A DNA stretch of 64,000 nucleotides from Lentzea tibetensis (GCF_007845675.1 NZ_VOBR01000009.1:186001-250000); one strand, 5' to 3'. Shown: positions 1-8,430, counted from the stretch's first letter. Made by a program: numbers and translations. Notes: generated by a model from the letters alone, not told the origin.

Positions 1-844
1 GGTCGCGGATCACCGACGGCTGTAGTGCCAGCCCGAGCGTGAGTGCTGGGCGGTCGACGTGCTCTTTGCCTCGGACCTGGCGGCCGATGCGGAGCATGTC
101 GCCCGCGTGTCCCTTGAGGAACACCTCGAAGTTGGGCACGCCGGAGTAGCGCCCGGCGAGCGTGGCGAAGATGCCGCCCTCTGCCGAGAGCACCGCGAGT
201 CGTCCGCCCTGTTCGGCGAGCAGCGTGGCCGCGTACTCGCTCGTGACGTCGTCGGCCACGAGCTGCGGCAGCACCGGGACGGTGATGGCCTCGGCGACCA
301 TCGCGGCATCGGTCGCGGCCGCCACCGCTTCGTGCTGCTGCAGGGCGTCCGCTTTCGTGGCGGTAACCGCGGCTTTGTCCGCTCGTGCTTGGGCAATCTT
401 GCGTTCTAGTTCGGCCGTGGCGATGAGTGGTGCGGTCTTGTCCACCAGCTCGCGTTCGACCTGCAGGAGGGGCGCGGTCATGGCGGAGAAGACCGGCGAC
501 TTGCGGGCACCGGGCGGCAACGCCACCACGACGTAGAGGTTGACCGGCTCGCGCCACAGACCACGTACCGCGACTTCCGCACGGCCACCGGCAGCGGTCG
601 ACAACGCGGCCAGCCCGATACACCCGGCTAGATCTGGCGGGGTCTGGGTCTCGGTGGCGATACCGGCCACCTGGTCGGCGACCCAGCCCGGCAGCACCTC
701 GAGCGGGAACGGCGGAAGGTGCGCGGCGCTGCGCCCCATGAGCGGCGCCGGGTCTTCCCACCCCTCGCCCTGCACGAGGTGCAGGCCGTGCGCTCGGACG
801 GCCTGGTCCACGATCGCGGCGGCGGCTGCGTTCGTGTTGCTCAT
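1..844 (-). CDS. DUF3987-type replication-associated protein (5' part; continues past the window edge)
   Basis: Starts at ATG 844, overlapping the prim-pol stop as ATGA, and stays open to base 1, about 281 codons. The N-terminus reads MSNTNAAAAAIVDQAV. Next comes a globular region (PPFPLEVLPGWVADQV, then LYVVVALPPGARKSP) that matches my memory of DUF3987/YfjI-like proteins, in which the PPGARKSP stretch is a Walker-A-like loop. A charged, Ala-rich helical segment follows near residues 135-185. Such proteins usually sit beside prim-pols in phage and AICE replication modules and probably supply helicase-like or accessory functions. The C-terminal part and stop are not visible. Confidence 0.7.
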   Translation of the reverse strand, partial: MSNTNAAAAAIVDQAVRAHGLHLVQGEGWEDPAPLMGRSAAHLPPFPLEVLPGWVADQVAGIATETQTPPDLAGCIGLAALSTAAGGRAEVAVRGLWREPVNLYVVVALPPGARKSPVFSAMTAPLLQVERELVDKTAPLIATAELERKIAQARADKAAVTATKADALQQHEAVAAATDAAMVAEAITVPVLPQLVADDVTSEYAATLLAEQGGRLAVLSAEGGIFATLAGRYSGVPNFEVFLKGHAGDMLRIGRQVRGKEHVDRPALTLGLALQPSVIRD

Positions 845-1731
845 GCCGCGTCCACTCGCCGGGGACGTTCCGCGCCGGCCTTCATGCCGGACTCGATGGT
901 GTTGCGTACCTCCCAGTGCGACAGGCCCACGGCCACCCCTGCTTGCTCCAGCGCGGTTTCCGCGACATCGGCATTCAGGGAGCCGCCCGCGACGAGTTGG
1001 CCCAGTGCCACGGTGGCGGCGAACAGGGTGTGGTTGCGGGTGCCTTCCTCGGCTGCCAGCACCTTGGCGATCTCGCCGTGCATGGCGGCCGTGACGTAGC
1101 GTCCGGCGCGGCTGCCGCTGAGATCGACGGTGACGGGCTCGCGTGGCGGCAGGGGTGCGGGTGTGAGCCGGTCGGTCAGCCAGCCGGGCAGGGGCAGCAC
1201 GGGCGCGTTCTCGGCGACCTCGTAGCAGCGTCCGTCCACAACGGAACCAGCGGCGGCGACGTAGCCGCCCCACGCACGGGTGTCGATGCGCCAGCCGAGA
1301 CCACGGCCCCGGCTGCCCGCTGTGTTGCGCAACTGCACGCCGTCGGGGGCGGCGAAGTAGAGGTGCAGTCCCCCGGAGGGGGTCGTCACGGTGTAGGTGT
1401 CCAGGGGTAGCTGCTGGCCTGCCTGCTCGCACAGCACGGCCAGCACGTCCAGTCCGCAGGTGATGCCGGGCTGGTCCCACGGCGGTGGTGGCTTCTCGCC
1501 GGGCTTGGCGGGGTCCAAGTCGATGACGACGAGCCCGGACGGGCCGGCCGCGATACCGATGTTGTAGGGGCCCGCCGACCAGCAGCGGCGGATACGGGCC
1601 GGGTCGGTGGTGGCGCGCTGCTCGTACTGGCGAATCGCGGTGACCTTCTCGCCCGGTCGAACCGGGAACACGCGCCAGCCGCGTGCGGCCAGGTTGAGTG
1701 CGGTGGTGAGCAGGTCGGTGCTGGCAGGCAT
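841..1731 (-). CDS. Bifunctional DNA primase/polymerase (prim-pol), AICE replication
   Basis: A 296-residue protein with an N-terminal prim-pol domain. It shows RGWRVFPV near residue 18, an acidic DLDP motif (residues 71-74, metal binding), the TPSGGLHLYF motif near 117-126 and RIDTRAWGGYVAAAGS near 148. These are the conserved blocks of archaeal/plasmid-type primase-polymerases. The C-terminal ~90 residues are helical and may bind DNA or the helicase partner. The gene is coupled by ATGA to the DUF3987 gene. AICEs replicate transiently after excision, and this protein is the likely initiator or primer. There is no separate RepSA-like rolling-circle initiator in the visible part. Confidence 0.88.
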   Translation of the reverse strand: MPASTDLLTTALNLAARGWRVFPVRPGEKVTAIRQYEQRATTDPARIRRCWSAGPYNIGIAAGPSGLVVIDLDPAKPGEKPPPPWDQPGITCGLDVLAVLCEQAGQQLPLDTYTVTTPSGGLHLYFAAPDGVQLRNTAGSRGRGLGWRIDTRAWGGYVAAAGSVVDGRCYEVAENAPVLPLPGWLTDRLTPAPLPPREPVTVDLSGSRAGRYVTAAMHGEIAKVLAAEEGTRNHTLFAATVALGQLVAGGSLNADVAETALEQAGVAVGLSHWEVRNTIESGMKAGAERPRRVDAA

Positions 1732-1825
1732 GGTGATCTCCGTTCGCGGGACGTGCGGGGTTGTCCGAAGTGGGCTGTGGGACTCACGCCGGGGACGGCG
1801 ATGTCACGTCCCCGGCGCGAGCTGG

Positions 1826-2815
1826 CTAGTCCTCGTCGGACCAGGGGCCGATGCTGCGGCCACCGCTGACGGTGTTGCCGTTGCCACGGACCACTTGTGT
1901 GGTGCTGCCGGGCCGGTTCGGGTGGCCGCTGACGGTGTTGCCGTTGCCGGTGACGACCTGGACGTGGTGGGGCCCGTCGTGCGCGACGTCGCGGCCGGAC
2001 CGGCCGGTGGGTGCGGGTGGCGGGGTCATGTCCCTGGCGGGGACCGGTCGGCCGTTGACGATGTCGCCGCTGGACACGACGTTGCCCGTGCCGGTGACGT
2101 GCGCGTCCTCGGTGCCGGAGCGGTGATCGCTCATGGAGATGCGGCCGTTGATCTGGCCTGCCTGCACGACCATGCCGGAGGTGGTGCCGGTGAACTGGTT
2201 AGTGACGTGGCGCGCACCTGGACGGCCGACCTGCACAACCGGCCCGGTCATGTCCCCGTCGAACCGGTTGACCGTGACGTCACCGGTCCCTGTAGACCTC
2301 CTGACGGGCGGGGTTTCGCGTGGCAGGGCACCGAGCCTGTCCAGCGCCGCTCCGTACGCCACGCCGTCGCCGTTCTCCAGCGCCGTGCGCGCCGCGGCGA
2401 GGGCGGAGTCACGCTCCCGCTCCAAGGCGGTCACGTCCCTGTGGTGACCAGCGTTTCCGATGGACACGCGACCGTTGCTGATGGTGACGCCGCCGTCGAT
2501 GGTTCCGGCCTGCACGCCGTGGTTCTGGCCATGCACGATGTTGGTCACGTCCCCCTCCGGAGTGCTGAACCTGCTGATGTGCAAGGGGCTCTGCGGTTCG
2601 ACCTGGGGCTGATCGTTGTGCTGCAACGGTTTCTCCTGACCGGTCGGGCTGGTGAGCTGGTTGAGGCGGGCTTGTGCGGCGTCGATCGCGGCGGTGTCAC
2701 CGCTGGCCTGAGCCGCGTTGAGTGCCTTGCGGGCACGTGAGACGCGTTTGCGGTGGGTTGTGCTGGTCCGTTGGCTGCTGCTGCCGTTGCAGCGGCGTCC
2801 GCCTGCTCTGCACAT
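1826..2815 (-). CDS. Protein with repeated RHIM-like (V-Q-A/V-G) motifs, unknown role
   Basis: I place the start at ATG 2815 (329 residues), one base after the upstream stop and behind an AAGGGGAC ribosome site. Residues 1-60 are basic and helical. Three motifs of the form NxxxGxxxGxVQ(A/V)Gxxxx follow: around 91-112 (VQAG 101-104), 183-204 (VQVG 194-197) and 205-227 (VQAG 217-220). Three more Gly/Asn-rich blocks lie at 240-253, 285-297 and 306-318, the last two containing GNGNTVSG. The V-Q-x-G core resembles RHIM-type bacterial amyloid-signalling motifs known from Actinobacteria. No enzymatic domain is visible. It sits between the prim-pol and the transfer genes; a scaffold or decoy role is only inference. 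Confidence 0.6.
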   Translation of the reverse strand: MCRAGGRRCNGSSSQRTSTTHRKRVSRARKALNAAQASGDTAAIDAAQARLNQLTSPTGQEKPLQHNDQPQVEPQSPLHISRFSTPEGDVTNIVHGQNHGVQAGTIDGGVTISNGRVSIGNAGHHRDVTALERERDSALAAARTALENGDGVAYGAALDRLGALPRETPPVRRSTGTGDVTVNRFDGDMTGPVVQVGRPGARHVTNQFTGTTSGMVVQAGQINGRISMSDHRSGTEDAHVTGTGNVVSSGDIVNGRPVPARDMTPPPAPTGRSGRDVAHDGPHHVQVVTGNGNTVSGHPNRPGSTTQVVRGNGNTVSGGRSIGPWSDED

Positions 2816-2816
2816 G

Positions 2817-3080
2817 TCACGTCCCCTTGCTGTGCTGGGATTTCCGGCGGAGTGGCCGCCAGCGGCGGCAGGTCGCCCGCCAGACAACGGCGAGATGAGG
2901 GGCCCGGCTGAGCTGGATCAGGTCGGTGGCGGTGACCCGTCCGCACGCCAGCTCGGTGTCTCGGAGTGGAACGAAGACGGCCCAGGTGTCTTGTTGCTGG
3001 TCGGATGGTTGGACGCTGATCAGGTAGTAGGTCCGCGCCAGGTAGTTGCGTTCGTAGGTGGTCATGAATCGGTCGGTCAT
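2817..3080 (-). CDS. Hypothetical protein of the AICE operon
   Basis: An 87-residue protein, start chosen at ATG 3080 (MTDRFMTTYERNYLAR) behind GGGACGTGACCAC. It has a mixed polar N-terminus, one central hydrophobic stretch (YYLISVQPS, then WAVFVPL) and a strongly basic C-terminus rich in Arg (WRATCRRWRPLRRKS). Its stop is one base from the start of the RHIM-motif gene, so the two are probably translated together. I do not recognise the family. The basic tail would fit nucleic acid or membrane contact. Confidence 0.6.
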   Translation of the reverse strand: MTDRFMTTYERNYLARTYYLISVQPSDQQQDTWAVFVPLRDTELACGRVTATDLIQLSRAPHLAVVWRATCRRWRPLRRKSQHSKGT

Positions 3081-3111
3081 GTGGTCACGTCCCTGTTGTG
3101 TGCTGGGGTTT

Positions 3112-3414
3112 TCAGCGGCCACGGCGGGCGTGGCGGCGCAGGGAGTTGAGGAACTTGCGGCCGGCGCGGAGCTTCAGGCCGCTGCCGTCGCAGCGTTTGC
3201 ACAGCCGGATGCCGCCGAGTCCGCCGTGGAAGCGGCCCATTCCCTTGCACGGGCGGCATTTGCCGTACGGGAATGCCCAGCAGGCCAGGCCGTAGACCAG
3301 GGCTAACGCGGTGAGCGCGAGCCAAGCGTGTCCACGCGCCTGCGGAGCGACATCACTCACAGCGACGATCGCGAGGGCAACGGCGGTGAGGCGGACGACG
3401 GTTGCGGGGGTCAT
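3112..3414 (-). CDS. Small membrane protein with DnaJ-like zinc motif
   Basis: A 100-residue protein, start at ATG 3414 behind an AGGAGGG ribosome site. Two hydrophobic helices (VVRLTAVALAIVAV and AWLALTALALVYGLACW) are followed by a CxxC pair in CRPCKGMGR and a second in CKRCDGSG. These resemble the CxxCxGxG knuckles of DnaJ and would bind one zinc on the cytoplasmic side. The C-terminus is very basic. Small membrane proteins of this sort accompany TraB in actinomycete conjugation loci and may help spread the element through the mycelium. That role is inferred from position. Confidence 0.7.
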   Translation of the reverse strand: MTPATVVRLTAVALAIVAVSDVAPQARGHAWLALTALALVYGLACWAFPYGKCRPCKGMGRFHGGLGGIRLCKRCDGSGLKLRAGRKFLNSLRRHARRGR

Positions 3415-3507
3415 CAGAAGGGCCCTCCTGGGCTGTTTTTGGGTGCGCGAGACCAAGCCCCCTAGGCGCTAGGGCGCTGATCAGCAGGTATGTGGAGGTC
3501 TAGTGGG

Positions 3508-3547
3508 GGCTCTAGGTCTAGAGGGGGAAGGCTCTAGACCTAGAGCC
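3508..3547. repeat. CTAG-rich perfect inverted repeat next to traB
   Basis: GGCTCTAGGTCTAGAG (3508-3523) and its exact reverse complement (3532-3547) form a 16-bp stem around an 8-base loop. Each arm is itself nearly palindromic. About eight CTAG tetramers crowd 3461-3560, which is striking because CTAG is rare in high-GC genomes. The site follows the traB stop codon. It may be a terminator, or a clt-like recognition locus for the translocase, since Streptomyces TraB proteins bind short repeats near their own gene. Confidence 0.6.
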
Positions 3548-3557
3548 GTTCGCGGGC

Positions 3558-5828
3558 CTAGCCGCGCTTCATCTTCTTGTCACGCTCAGTGAGAGCGTCG
3601 GCGATGTGGGCGCGTTCGACGCCCATCCGGTTGGCGCCTTTGCCGGTGGCCGGGTCGGTGCCCCACACCTGTTTGGTGGCGATACCGAACGGCTTGAGCG
3701 CTGCGGCCAGTTGCGTGGCCTTGGTGGTGCCGTTGGGCAGCTCGCCCCAGGTGCCGTACTGGTCGGGCTTGTAGTCGGCCAGCGCGTCCACAAGAGACTC
3801 TGACCAACGCTTGTCGTTGCCGCCGAACACGTTGAGCAGATCCGGCAGCAGCGTGTTCACCGCGGCGCTGGTCTCGTCCACGGCGACGTCCAGACCGGCG
3901 GCGTAGCCGGTGACCCTGCCCGCTGCGACGCGGTGCGCGAGCGCACGGTTCACCAGGGCTTCAGCGGCCGGGCCGTCGCGGTAGACGGTCTTGACCGTGG
4001 TCGTCTCGTCCACGACGCCCTTGAGGAGGCCGACTCCCTTGTCCCGCTTGAAGTTGAACTGCGTCGCACGCTCGCCGTTCTGGTAGCTGGAGGTCCCCAG
4101 CACCATGTCGTTGGGCACCTGACCGGACACCTTGAGGCAGAACCGCATGATGGCGTTGTCGCTGATCTGCGTAGGGATTGACTTGGAGTCCGGGCGCTGC
4201 GTGGCAAGCAGGGTCACGATGCCGGTGGCCGGGCCTCGCTTGACCAGGTCCGTCACGATCGCTTCGATCTCTGCGCCGTACTTCTCGTGCTCGAACCAGA
4301 TCTGCACCTCGTCAGCACCGATGACGATCGGGTGCAGACCGAGCGACTTCTTCGACGCAAGCTCGGTGGTGAGCTGGTTTTCCGGGCACAGCTCCTTGGG
4401 CAGTTCCCGGATCACCTTGGCGCGGCGGCGCAGCTCCTTCTGCAACTCCCGCAGGCTGACCAGCGCATACAGGATGTCGTCGTCCTCGTCACTGGCGCGG
4501 TAGCGGTGCGCGACGCGCTCCAGGGGCGAGAGGTCACCGGTTCCCTTGAGGTCGTAGACGTGCAGCTCAGCACGCGGGTCCAGGGCGGCGATGAGCAGCA
4601 GCAGCCGCAGGGCGAACGTCTTGCCCATGCGCGGCACGGCACCGATCACGCCGGACACGAACATCAGCACGAACGAGACCCAGTTGCCGCGCACGTCGGT
4701 GCCGAAGGGCTGCGGGTCGAACAGGTCGATGGGCGTGCCCTTGCGCAGCGGCCACGCGGGTTGCTTGGCCTGGCTCATGTCCTCGTTGCCCACCCACAGC
4801 ACGAGGCGTGCCGGGCTGATGTCCGCGCGGCCTTCCGGCCACACGGAGCCCAAAGGCCGGCCGAGCGCGGAGGCGAGCTTGGAGCGGTTCTTGATGACGT
4901 CCTCGGCCGTGGCACCGCCCGGCAGGTCGATCTCAGCGCGCCAGCCGGGGCCATCCTTGTGGATCGGCGAGACGAACCCGATGGCCTTCGGATCGGCCTT
5001 GAGCGCCTGGTTGATCGAGGCGATACCGAGCGACGCCAGCGCCTGAGTAACCGCGTCGCTGGTGAGCTTGGCGAAGCGGCTGGCCACCACGGCGGGTGAG
5101 ACGACGGGCTTATCGCCCGGCGTGCCGAGCTTGCCCAGCAACGCCACCGCCAGCGTGGTGCACGCCCACATCACCCAGCCCGGCAGCGCATCGGGCAGCA
5201 GGATCAGCGTCGGCACGCCGATCAGCAGTCCCACGATGAGCAGGATCGACCGGAACCGCACGCGGGCATCCCGTTGCGCGGACAACCGCAGGTAGGTGAC
5301 GGCATCCTCTTTGGACACTGTTGCTGAGCGCACCTGGCGGCCTTCCGCGTCGCTGACCCACCGGCCGGTCGCCGCCGCCAGCAGCAGCACACCGCGCGGG
5401 GCACGCACCGCCAGCCGCAACCCGTACAGCGGGGACCGGACAGCGTGGTAGCCGGTGGTGTGGGCGTAGTAGCCCGCCACCCACTTCGTCGTAGTCCGTG
5501 CCTCGCTCCACGACCGCAGGTAGGCCGGCACGATCGGTTCCCTCCGCGCCTGCTGAAGCCTGCGCACCCAGTGCACCGAGTCCCCGCCCGGCTGGTCGAC
5601 GAGCGTCACCGCAGCCACGGCATCGATGTCGCCGTCGCGGTCGGCGGCGGTGTCGTCCACGATCTCGGCGTCGATGACCTCCGGAGCCACCTCAACCTCG
5701 GCACCTGGAAGCGTCCGCGCGTCGTCCTCGGACGCGGGCTGGGGCCGCAGGTGCACCACGTTGTCGGTCACGCTGCTCTCCTGTCCGGTCTGATCGGCGG
5801 GGGTGCTGGGGTTCTCGCTGGTGGTCAT
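3558..5828 (-). CDS. traB: FtsK/SpoIIIE-type conjugative DNA translocase (TraB-like)
   Basis: A 756-residue hexameric-type ATPase that would pump double-stranded DNA between mycelia. A hydrophilic N-terminus is followed by a membrane region at about 194-235 (RSILLIVGLLIGVPTLILL, then WVMWACTTLAVALLG). The motor domain has Walker A GAVPRMGKT (about 396-404) and Walker B PIVIGADE (about 500-507). The C-terminus from about residue 680 looks like the winged-helix DNA-recognition domain seen in AICE TraB proteins. The start ATG 5828 overlaps the upstream stop (TGATG); an in-frame GTG lies one codon earlier. One such protein usually suffices for AICE transfer. Confidence 0.92.
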   Translation of the reverse strand: MTTSENPSTPADQTGQESSVTDNVVHLRPQPASEDDARTLPGAEVEVAPEVIDAEIVDDTAADRDGDIDAVAAVTLVDQPGGDSVHWVRRLQQARREPIVPAYLRSWSEARTTTKWVAGYYAHTTGYHAVRSPLYGLRLAVRAPRGVLLLAAATGRWVSDAEGRQVRSATVSKEDAVTYLRLSAQRDARVRFRSILLIVGLLIGVPTLILLPDALPGWVMWACTTLAVALLGKLGTPGDKPVVSPAVVASRFAKLTSDAVTQALASLGIASINQALKADPKAIGFVSPIHKDGPGWRAEIDLPGGATAEDVIKNRSKLASALGRPLGSVWPEGRADISPARLVLWVGNEDMSQAKQPAWPLRKGTPIDLFDPQPFGTDVRGNWVSFVLMFVSGVIGAVPRMGKTFALRLLLLIAALDPRAELHVYDLKGTGDLSPLERVAHRYRASDEDDDILYALVSLRELQKELRRRAKVIRELPKELCPENQLTTELASKKSLGLHPIVIGADEVQIWFEHEKYGAEIEAIVTDLVKRGPATGIVTLLATQRPDSKSIPTQISDNAIMRFCLKVSGQVPNDMVLGTSSYQNGERATQFNFKRDKGVGLLKGVVDETTTVKTVYRDGPAAEALVNRALAHRVAAGRVTGYAAGLDVAVDETSAAVNTLLPDLLNVFGGNDKRWSESLVDALADYKPDQYGTWGELPNGTTKATQLAAALKPFGIATKQVWGTDPATGKGANRMGVERAHIADALTERDKKMKRG

Positions 5829-6988
5829 CACGCGGCCTCCGTCCTGAGCAGGTCACGCACTTCGCTTGCGGTCTCGGTAGCGCCCTTGAACGCGGCGAGG
5901 ATCGCGCGGGCGGACGGCCGTGCGGGCAGCTCACCGGCCGCGATCGCACCCCGCACCTTGATCAGGAGATCAGCCGCCTTCAGCGACAGTTCCGGCTGTA
6001 CGATCCCGGTTTCGGTCTCGTCGGCAGGCCCATCGGGCACCTCGACTGCGGGCACGTCCGAGGACACGCCGGCCGGATGCAGCACCGGCACCGTCACCGG
6101 CAGGATCACGCCGCTCACGATGACCAACCCGCCGTTACGAGCGGCCTCCCGATCGGCCCTGTGCTGATGGCGCACGATGACCCGCGCCAGCGACCTGTCA
6201 CGCCGCGACGAGTCCGGGCCGACGCCGTACCGGTCGGTCCATGCCGCCGTCCACGCCTGCTCCGCCGTCACGTCCCCACCGCGAGCGGCGGCGATGCTCG
6301 CAGCCGCCCACGACAGCCGCGGGAACCGCACCCGACGCCACGCCGCCCGACGCAACTCCGCACCCGTCCGGCCCTCCACCGCCGCCCGGTCCACCGTGGA
6401 CCGGATGTGGTGCAGCAACACACCCAGCAGGCTCATCGCACCCAACGCGACCCCAGCGACCACGCCGTAGTCCACCGACGCGTGAGCGAGCTGGATCCCG
6501 GCGGCGATACCGGACAGCACCCACATCCACGTCAGCAGGGACCCGGTCGGCGCACCCCGGCGCGTGCGGCGGTGCGCCTCGAACGCGCACACCCACGCGC
6601 CGGCCTCTACCGCGAGCGGAAACAGCCACGACCAGCCCGACGGGACATGCAACGTGGTGGCCGCGAACGCCTGCTGAGCCCGCCACGCCAGCGTGATCGG
6701 CGAGACGATCACCGCCGCCCACAAAGCCGACAACAGCCAGTCCGGCACCCTCGCCAGCAGCCCCGACAACCTTGCGGACCGCTCCGCACGAGCAGCGCGA
6801 CGATCCGCGCGGCGGCGGGCGGCACGGCGCTCCACCAACTCGTCAGCAGCCAGCGCGTGCTCACGCTGCACCTGGACCAGCTTCAGCGCGGTCTCGGCAC
6901 GCTGCGCCTCAGCCGCGGCCTTGTGCTGCTCCGCCATCGCGGCGGCCATCGTCCGCTCCGCGCGGCCGGTGTAAAAGGTGGTGCTCAT
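5828..6988 (-). CDS. DUF2637 membrane protein (spread-like)
   Basis: A 386-residue protein starting MSTTFYTGRAERTM. Residues 15-75 form a charged Ala/Arg/Glu-rich coiled coil. About four transmembrane helices follow, roughly 85-105, 118-138, 150-170 and 175-195. A soluble C-terminal half ends in a short helix-turn-helix-like stretch (RPSARAILAAFKGATETASEV). DUF2637 proteins are regular members of actinomycete integrative elements beside TraB and are thought to aid plasmid spread. It is coupled to traB by TGATG and to the next upstream gene by an ATGA overlap. Confidence 0.82.
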   Translation of the reverse strand: MSTTFYTGRAERTMAAAMAEQHKAAAEAQRAETALKLVQVQREHALAADELVERRAARRRADRRAARAERSARLSGLLARVPDWLLSALWAAVIVSPITLAWRAQQAFAATTLHVPSGWSWLFPLAVEAGAWVCAFEAHRRTRRGAPTGSLLTWMWVLSGIAAGIQLAHASVDYGVVAGVALGAMSLLGVLLHHIRSTVDRAAVEGRTGAELRRAAWRRVRFPRLSWAAASIAAARGGDVTAEQAWTAAWTDRYGVGPDSSRRDRSLARVIVRHQHRADREAARNGGLVIVSGVILPVTVPVLHPAGVSSDVPAVEVPDGPADETETGIVQPELSLKAADLLIKVRGAIAAGELPARPSARAILAAFKGATETASEVRDLLRTEAA

Positions 6989-7266
6989 ACCACGTTCTCC
7001 TTACGGCCGTAGACAAAGCGAGACTCACGGGCACGCGCCGGGCGGTGGTGCGTGCCGAGCACGCGGGACAGGACGAACACGGTCGGCAGCGCCAGCACCG
7101 CGAACACAGAGATCTGAACGGCGGCGTTGTCGTCAGCAGCCTGAACGAGCAGCCACTGAGCCACACCGAGACCAGCCGCACCGATCAGGACCTTCCACAG
7201 CAGCACCACGGCGGTGAACGCCAGCAGCGCCAACCCCAGCAGCAGCGGCAACGGGATCGTGGTCAT
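6985..7266 (-). CDS. Small two-helix membrane protein of the transfer operon
   Basis: A 93-residue protein starting at ATG 7266, which overlaps the upstream stop as ATGA. Two hydrophobic segments are clear (LPLLLGLALLAFTAVVLLW and AVQISVFAVLALPTVFVLS), with a short loop between and a basic tail. Its position between the DUF2637 gene and other small ORFs suggests a spread (Spd) type role in membrane complexes. The sequence itself names no family. Confidence 0.72.
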   Translation of the reverse strand: MTTIPLPLLLGLALLAFTAVVLLWKVLIGAAGLGVAQWLLVQAADDNAAVQISVFAVLALPTVFVLSRVLGTHHRPARARESRFVYGRKENVV

Positions 7267-7523
7267 CGTCCGGCCTCCTTGTCCCGCAGGGACGTCGCGG
7301 TCCGCGCGGCGAGACGGGACATGTGCCACGCCTGCTCGTAGTCGTCGTGCCACGGGTCGGCGGTGATCGGGATCAGCAGCAAGACCTTGAGCTCGAACCA
7401 GTCGGCCAGCTCACTGATCTCGGCGTCCCAGCGAGGGGCCTGCCCGGCCCAGCGAGCCAGCAGCTCAGCCAGGTCCTGCGGGGCAGGGGTGTGGCCGTCG
7501 GGCGATGCGGGTGTGGTGGACAC
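7263..7523 (-). CDS. Hypothetical small soluble protein
   Basis: An 86-residue protein. I chose GTG 7523 (then STTPASPDGHTPAPQ) because AAAGG lies eight bases upstream; a longer reading from 7664 has an implausible Arg/Gly-rich start. A Pro/Ala-rich N-terminus is followed by an amphipathic helical domain (LAELLARWAGQ, then DAEISELADWFELKVLLLIP). Downstream it is coupled by ATGA to the small membrane protein. Function unknown. Confidence 0.6.
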   Translation of the reverse strand: MSTTPASPDGHTPAPQDLAELLARWAGQAPRWDAEISELADWFELKVLLLIPITADPWHDDYEQAWHMSRLAARTATSLRDKEAGR

Positions 7524-7630
7524 TGGGTGTGCCTTTCGGTCTGCTGATCGTTGGGTGTCAGAACCCGGTCCGGCGGGGCGTTCTTGGCGGTTCGAACCGC
7601 CGGACCGTGGTGTTGGTGGCCTGGTACGCA

Positions 7631-7987
7631 TCACGCCACCGCCGTGGTGGCCGTCGCGCCGCACGACCGTTCCTCACCGTGGTCGCAACGCTCGCACCAC
7701 CGGAACTCGTTGCCACACAAGCCGTTCGGGGTGCCGACGTGGCGCAGCACTTGGCCGTGGCAGTGGCACGGCCGCCACGGTGCCCACTGGTGTCCGTTGA
7801 GCTGGCAGGTCTGCTTCGCGACGCACACCGGGCAGGCCAACGTGCCGTCACCGAGCACCCGCCAGCCCTGCACGCACAACTGCTCGATCGCGTCGGACTC
7901 GCCGGTGTAGTGCGGGATGTAGTCGCGTTCGTTGTTGTCGCCGCACTCGTCGCAGGTCACGACAACGCACGTGATCGTGGTCAACAT
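7631..7987 (-). CDS. Cys/His-rich zinc-binding protein of the AICE
   Basis: A 118-residue protein starting at ATG 7987, coupled by TGATG to the upstream gene. At least three metal-binding pairs are visible: CDEC (12-15), CPVC (52-55) and CERC (98-101), with further Cys and His between (CHCHGQ). It probably folds as two zinc ribbons or treble clefs. Similar small zinc proteins are common fillers of AICE transfer operons; none has an assigned role that I can name. Confidence 0.68.
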   Translation of the reverse strand: MLTTITCVVVTCDECGDNNERDYIPHYTGESDAIEQLCVQGWRVLGDGTLACPVCVAKQTCQLNGHQWAPWRPCHCHGQVLRHVGTPNGLCGNEFRWCERCDHGEERSCGATATTAVA

Positions 7988-8430
7988 CAGGCAGCCCTTC
8001 CCTGGTAGTCGGTCATCTCGTCCGCGTCGAAGCACGCGGCGCACTGCTTCTTGGCGCCACGGACGCAGTGGTCCACGTAGCCCTGGTGGGTCTGGCAGAA
8101 CTGGCGGGCACGCAGCGCGGCGGCGAGCGCCACTTCCTTGGCCGGGGTCATCGGCCGCACCGGCACCGCCAGCTCCTCGCGGTACAGCGAGCACAGCTCC
8201 TGACGCCGGTAGGGCTGGCGATGCCAGAACAGCAGCAGCGCCACCGGGTCCTGACCACCAGGCCGCAACCCCTTGGCCCGCAACTGACGCCGGGTCAGCA
8301 ACCCACGCGGCGCCGCACACGGCCGGCCACGCCACCCGAACACCGGCAGCCCTTCCCACGTGCCCCGGCAGAACACCGTCCGGCCGTCCCACAGCGTGGT
8401 GGACGTGATCGGCCACTGACGCCCGCTCAC
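7987..8430 (-). CDS. RRQRL-motif zinc-binding protein
   Basis: A 147-residue protein starting at GTG 8430, overlapping the upstream stop as GTGA. It contains LLTRRQLRAKGLRPGGQDP near residues 45-63, the signature of the RRQRL-motif zinc-binding family that recurs in Streptomyces integrative elements. The C-terminus carries C-x-x-H, then C, then CAAC (about 111-132), likely zinc ligands. The family's exact role is not established; a conserved basic motif plus a zinc site suits nucleic-acid binding. Confidence 0.8.
   Translation of the reverse strand: MSGRQWPITSTTLWDGRTVFCRGTWEGLPVFGWRGRPCAAPRGLLTRRQLRAKGLRPGGQDPVALLLFWHRQPYRRQELCSLYREELAVPVRPMTPAKEVALAAALRARQFCQTHQGYVDHCVRGAKKQCAACFDADEMTDYQGRAA

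Noticed and set aside
1607-2740. A 377-residue plus-strand frame over the prim-pol and RHIM-motif genes
   Set aside because: Val/Asp/Gly-rich shadow of the minus-strand genes, no start signal.
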